In this document: positions 62,605-64,000 of the stretch, piece by piece
Position numbering within the stretch: position 1 is the first letter of the stretch
Layout: every line of letters starts with the position of its first letter
Position numbers and translations under genes: made by a program
DNA from: Pedobacter alluvionis
Lineage (GTDB): Bacteria > Bacteroidota > Bacteroidia > Sphingobacteriales > Sphingobacteriaceae
Length of the DNA: 64,000 nucleotides
Assembly (NCBI RefSeq): GCF_003664035.1
Contig: NZ_RCCK01000010.1
Location: forward strand, 682,001 to 746,000
Direction of reading: 5' to 3'
Notes under the pieces: generated by a model
What the model was told of the DNA's origin: nothing
The model's input: only the letters and a program-made list of their open reading frames with translations
Databases searched by the model: none

Positions 62605-63291
62605 TTGGAATTACTACATCAGCTTTTAGATTTTATTCTACACATTGACGTTCATTTAGCCGAAATTGTTAATGAATATCGTACCTGGACCTACCTTATT
62701 TTATTCCTGATCATTTTTGCTGAAACAGGTTTTGTGGTTACACCATTCCTTCCTGGCGATTCGTTGCTTTTTGCGATGGGTGCATTAATTGCAGGAGAAC
62801 ATGAAACCGGTTTGAATATCTGGATTATGCTCCTTATATTAATTGTAGCAGCGATTTTAGGAAATACAGTTAACTATAAATTGGGAAGCGTTTTGGGCGC
62901 CGGGGTATTTAAAGAAAAAAACAAAATCTTAAAACTTAAATATTATCATCAATCGCATGAATTTTTCGAAAAACATGGTGGTAAAGCCATTATGTTGAGC
63001 CGGTTCTTGCCGATTTTCCGGACAATTGCTCCTTTTGTTGCTGGTATAGCTAAAATGCCTTTTGGTCGTTTTACCTATTATAATATTATTGGTGGTGTTA
63101 CCTGGATTTTCGCTTTATTAATTGGTGGTTACCTGTTAGGTCAGATTCCGGTAATCAAAAATAACTTCGAACTTGTTATCATTTTTATTGCTGTAGTTAC
63201 TTTTGTGCCTGCTATTTGGGCTGCCGTTAGAAGCCGATTAGAGCCTAAAAAGGTTGAAAAAATTATTGAAGGAGAAGATCCTAAATCTTAA
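62605..63291 (+). CDS. DedA-family membrane protein
   Basis: The 228-residue product starts at TTG (62605) because no ATG lies in a suitable place. It has the DedA/SNARE-associated pattern: ILFLIIFAETGFVVTPFLPG, DSLLFAMGALIAG, FFEKHGGKAIMLSRFLPIFR and FVAGIAKMPFGRFTYYNIIG, with the conserved Arg and Gly/Pro residues. DedA proteins are thought to move lipids such as undecaprenyl phosphate. Its stop abuts that of the convergent downstream gene. Confidence 0.9.
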   Translation: MELLHQLLDFILHIDVHLAEIVNEYRTWTYLILFLIIFAETGFVVTPFLPGDSLLFAMGALIAGEHETGLNIWIMLLILIVAAILGNTVNYKLGSVLGAGVFKEKNKILKLKYYHQSHEFFEKHGGKAIMLSRFLPIFRTIAPFVAGIAKMPFGRFTYYNIIGGVTWIFALLIGGYLLGQIPVIKNNFELVIIFIAVVTFVPAIWAAVRSRLEPKKVEKIIEGEDPKS

Positions 63292-64000
63292 CTAAAGTTC
63301 CCGGCCGATAAGTTTGCCATTTTGGTATTTCTTTTCGGTTTCTTTTTCTTCTTTTTGTTCATCTGGCAATATTTCGGTTTTAACCAGGTTTTTAAGCACT
63401 GGCTGTCCGGCATCTACCCAGGCAGAATACCAGAACGAACCTGTGGTTAATATGGCAGCACGCATCTGCTTTTCGACCATATTGTTCATCTTATCGTGAT
63501 AAGCCTTTGAATATTCTCTGGAGTATTGTTTGAGCACGGCATTGTTCCGTTCTGAAAAACTATACTTTTGCCCGGAAGGAAATGATGTATTTAATTCTGC
63601 TTCAAAACTTAGAACGGTATCAACCAAACTATGGGTATGTTTAAGCACTTTCCAGATTTCTTGCAATGGGTTTTCGATATAATCTGCTTGTCCTACAACA
63701 AAATTGTAATTTGTAGAAAACAGTTCTGGCAAACGGCTTTCCCAAAAAGCGTGGATGCCAACCTGATTGGTGAGTTGCCCGTTATGGTTGGCTGTAGTGT
63801 GTAAAGGAACGTGTGCATCGCCAATATAATGGCCCAGATCTGCAGAATATTTTAAGATTTTTACTGAATCGTGCATTTTAAAGGCTTTAACCAAACTAAA
63901 ATAGCTACGCTGTATTTGCCAGGGAATAATACCGTCGGTGTTCAGCTTTTTCAATCCATATTTAGCCAGGGCATCATCCCATTTTTTAGGAATGCTATCA
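63292..64000 (-). CDS. Zinc-dependent phospholipase C / S1-P1 nuclease-type protein, N-terminal part cut by window
   Basis: The frame stays open to the end of the window, so the TTG near 63954 is not the true start. The visible 236 residues contain HYIGDAHVPLHTTANHNG, whose His and Asp residues match the zinc-binding GDIHQPLH-type motif of S1/P1 nucleases and zinc phospholipase C. IHAFWESRLPELF follows. The first metal ligands are upstream. The C-terminal tail is Lys/Glu-rich. Substrate, lipid or nucleic acid, cannot be told from this part. Confidence 0.75.
   Translation of the reverse strand, partial: DSIPKKWDDALAKYGLKKLNTDGIIPWQIQRSYFSLVKAFKMHDSVKILKYSADLGHYIGDAHVPLHTTANHNGQLTNQVGIHAFWESRLPELFSTNYNFVVGQADYIENPLQEIWKVLKHTHSLVDTVLSFEAELNTSFPSGQKYSFSERNNAVLKQYSREYSKAYHDKMNNMVEKQMRAAILTTGSFWYSAWVDAGQPVLKNLVKTEILPDEQKEEKETEKKYQNGKLIGREL

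Overview
The window reads as a chromosomal segment of a Bacteroidota bacterium, most like Pedobacter or another Sphingobacteriaceae member. This rests on AT-rich sequence, an exonuclease-DnaE fusion, gliding-type ABC genes (gldA/gldF/gldG-like), DUF4136, DUF4397 and other SpII lipoproteins, weak Shine-Dalgarno signals with A-rich leaders, and -7 elements of the TAnnTTTG type. The assignment is an inference from gene content, not from a marker phylogeny.

Layout. 1-11 kb: a partial SGNH hydrolase, tRNA/translation genes (miaA, cca, tsaC-like, hslR), two DUF4136 lipoproteins, a glycosyltransferase behind dapD, an EcsC protein, guanine deaminase and an OmpH/Skp-like lipoprotein. 11.2-12.5 kb: a gene-free repeat block holding three tandem ~254-bp units inside 26-bp perfect inverted repeats. 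12.5-23.3 kb: gyrB, a secreted 19-residue-repeat protein, bestrophin plus a Usp-like protein, a two-component system, small stress/heme genes, mdh and a lipocalin. 23.8-34.9 kb: dnaE fusion, trxA, a PQQ-type sugar dehydrogenase, a DUF58 protein, peroxiredoxin, a DsbA-like protein and poxB. 35-46 kb: phenylalanine/tyrosine catabolism (hppD, hmgA, FAH-family hydrolase, flavin reductase, and phenylalanine hydroxylase further on), interrupted by a small accessory island at 40.2-41.3 kb. 46.6-53.9 kb: GtrA, CAP protein, SDR plus AraC-type regulator, a frameshifted lipoprotein gene, glyS and GDPD. 54-64 kb: gldA-like ATPase, three outer-membrane beta-barrel proteins, gldF-gldG, dnaN, two DUF4397 lipoproteins, DedA and a partial phospholipase C/S1-P1-type protein.

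How genes fit together. PAH (Phe to Tyr), HppD, HmgA and the FAH-family hydrolase cover aromatic amino acid breakdown to fumarate plus acetoacetate except for maleylacetoacetate isomerase, which is not in the window. gyrB, dnaE and dnaN are replication genes but are spread out and show no adjacent origin. GldF and GldG form a membrane module whose likely ATPase lies about 2.7 kb upstream.

No tRNA, rRNA, CRISPR array, prophage or transposase gene was seen. The most unusual content is in the intergenic DNA. Several families of palindromic repeats recur. Some keep a constant hairpin apex while the stem sequence changes on both sides together. Two families are tandemly amplified, and one ~400-bp repeat at 32.4 and 56.9 kb carries a possible pseudoknot. 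Two hypothetical loci (40.7 kb and 49.6-50.5 kb) carry apparent single-base frameshifts, two of the three in short homopolymers.
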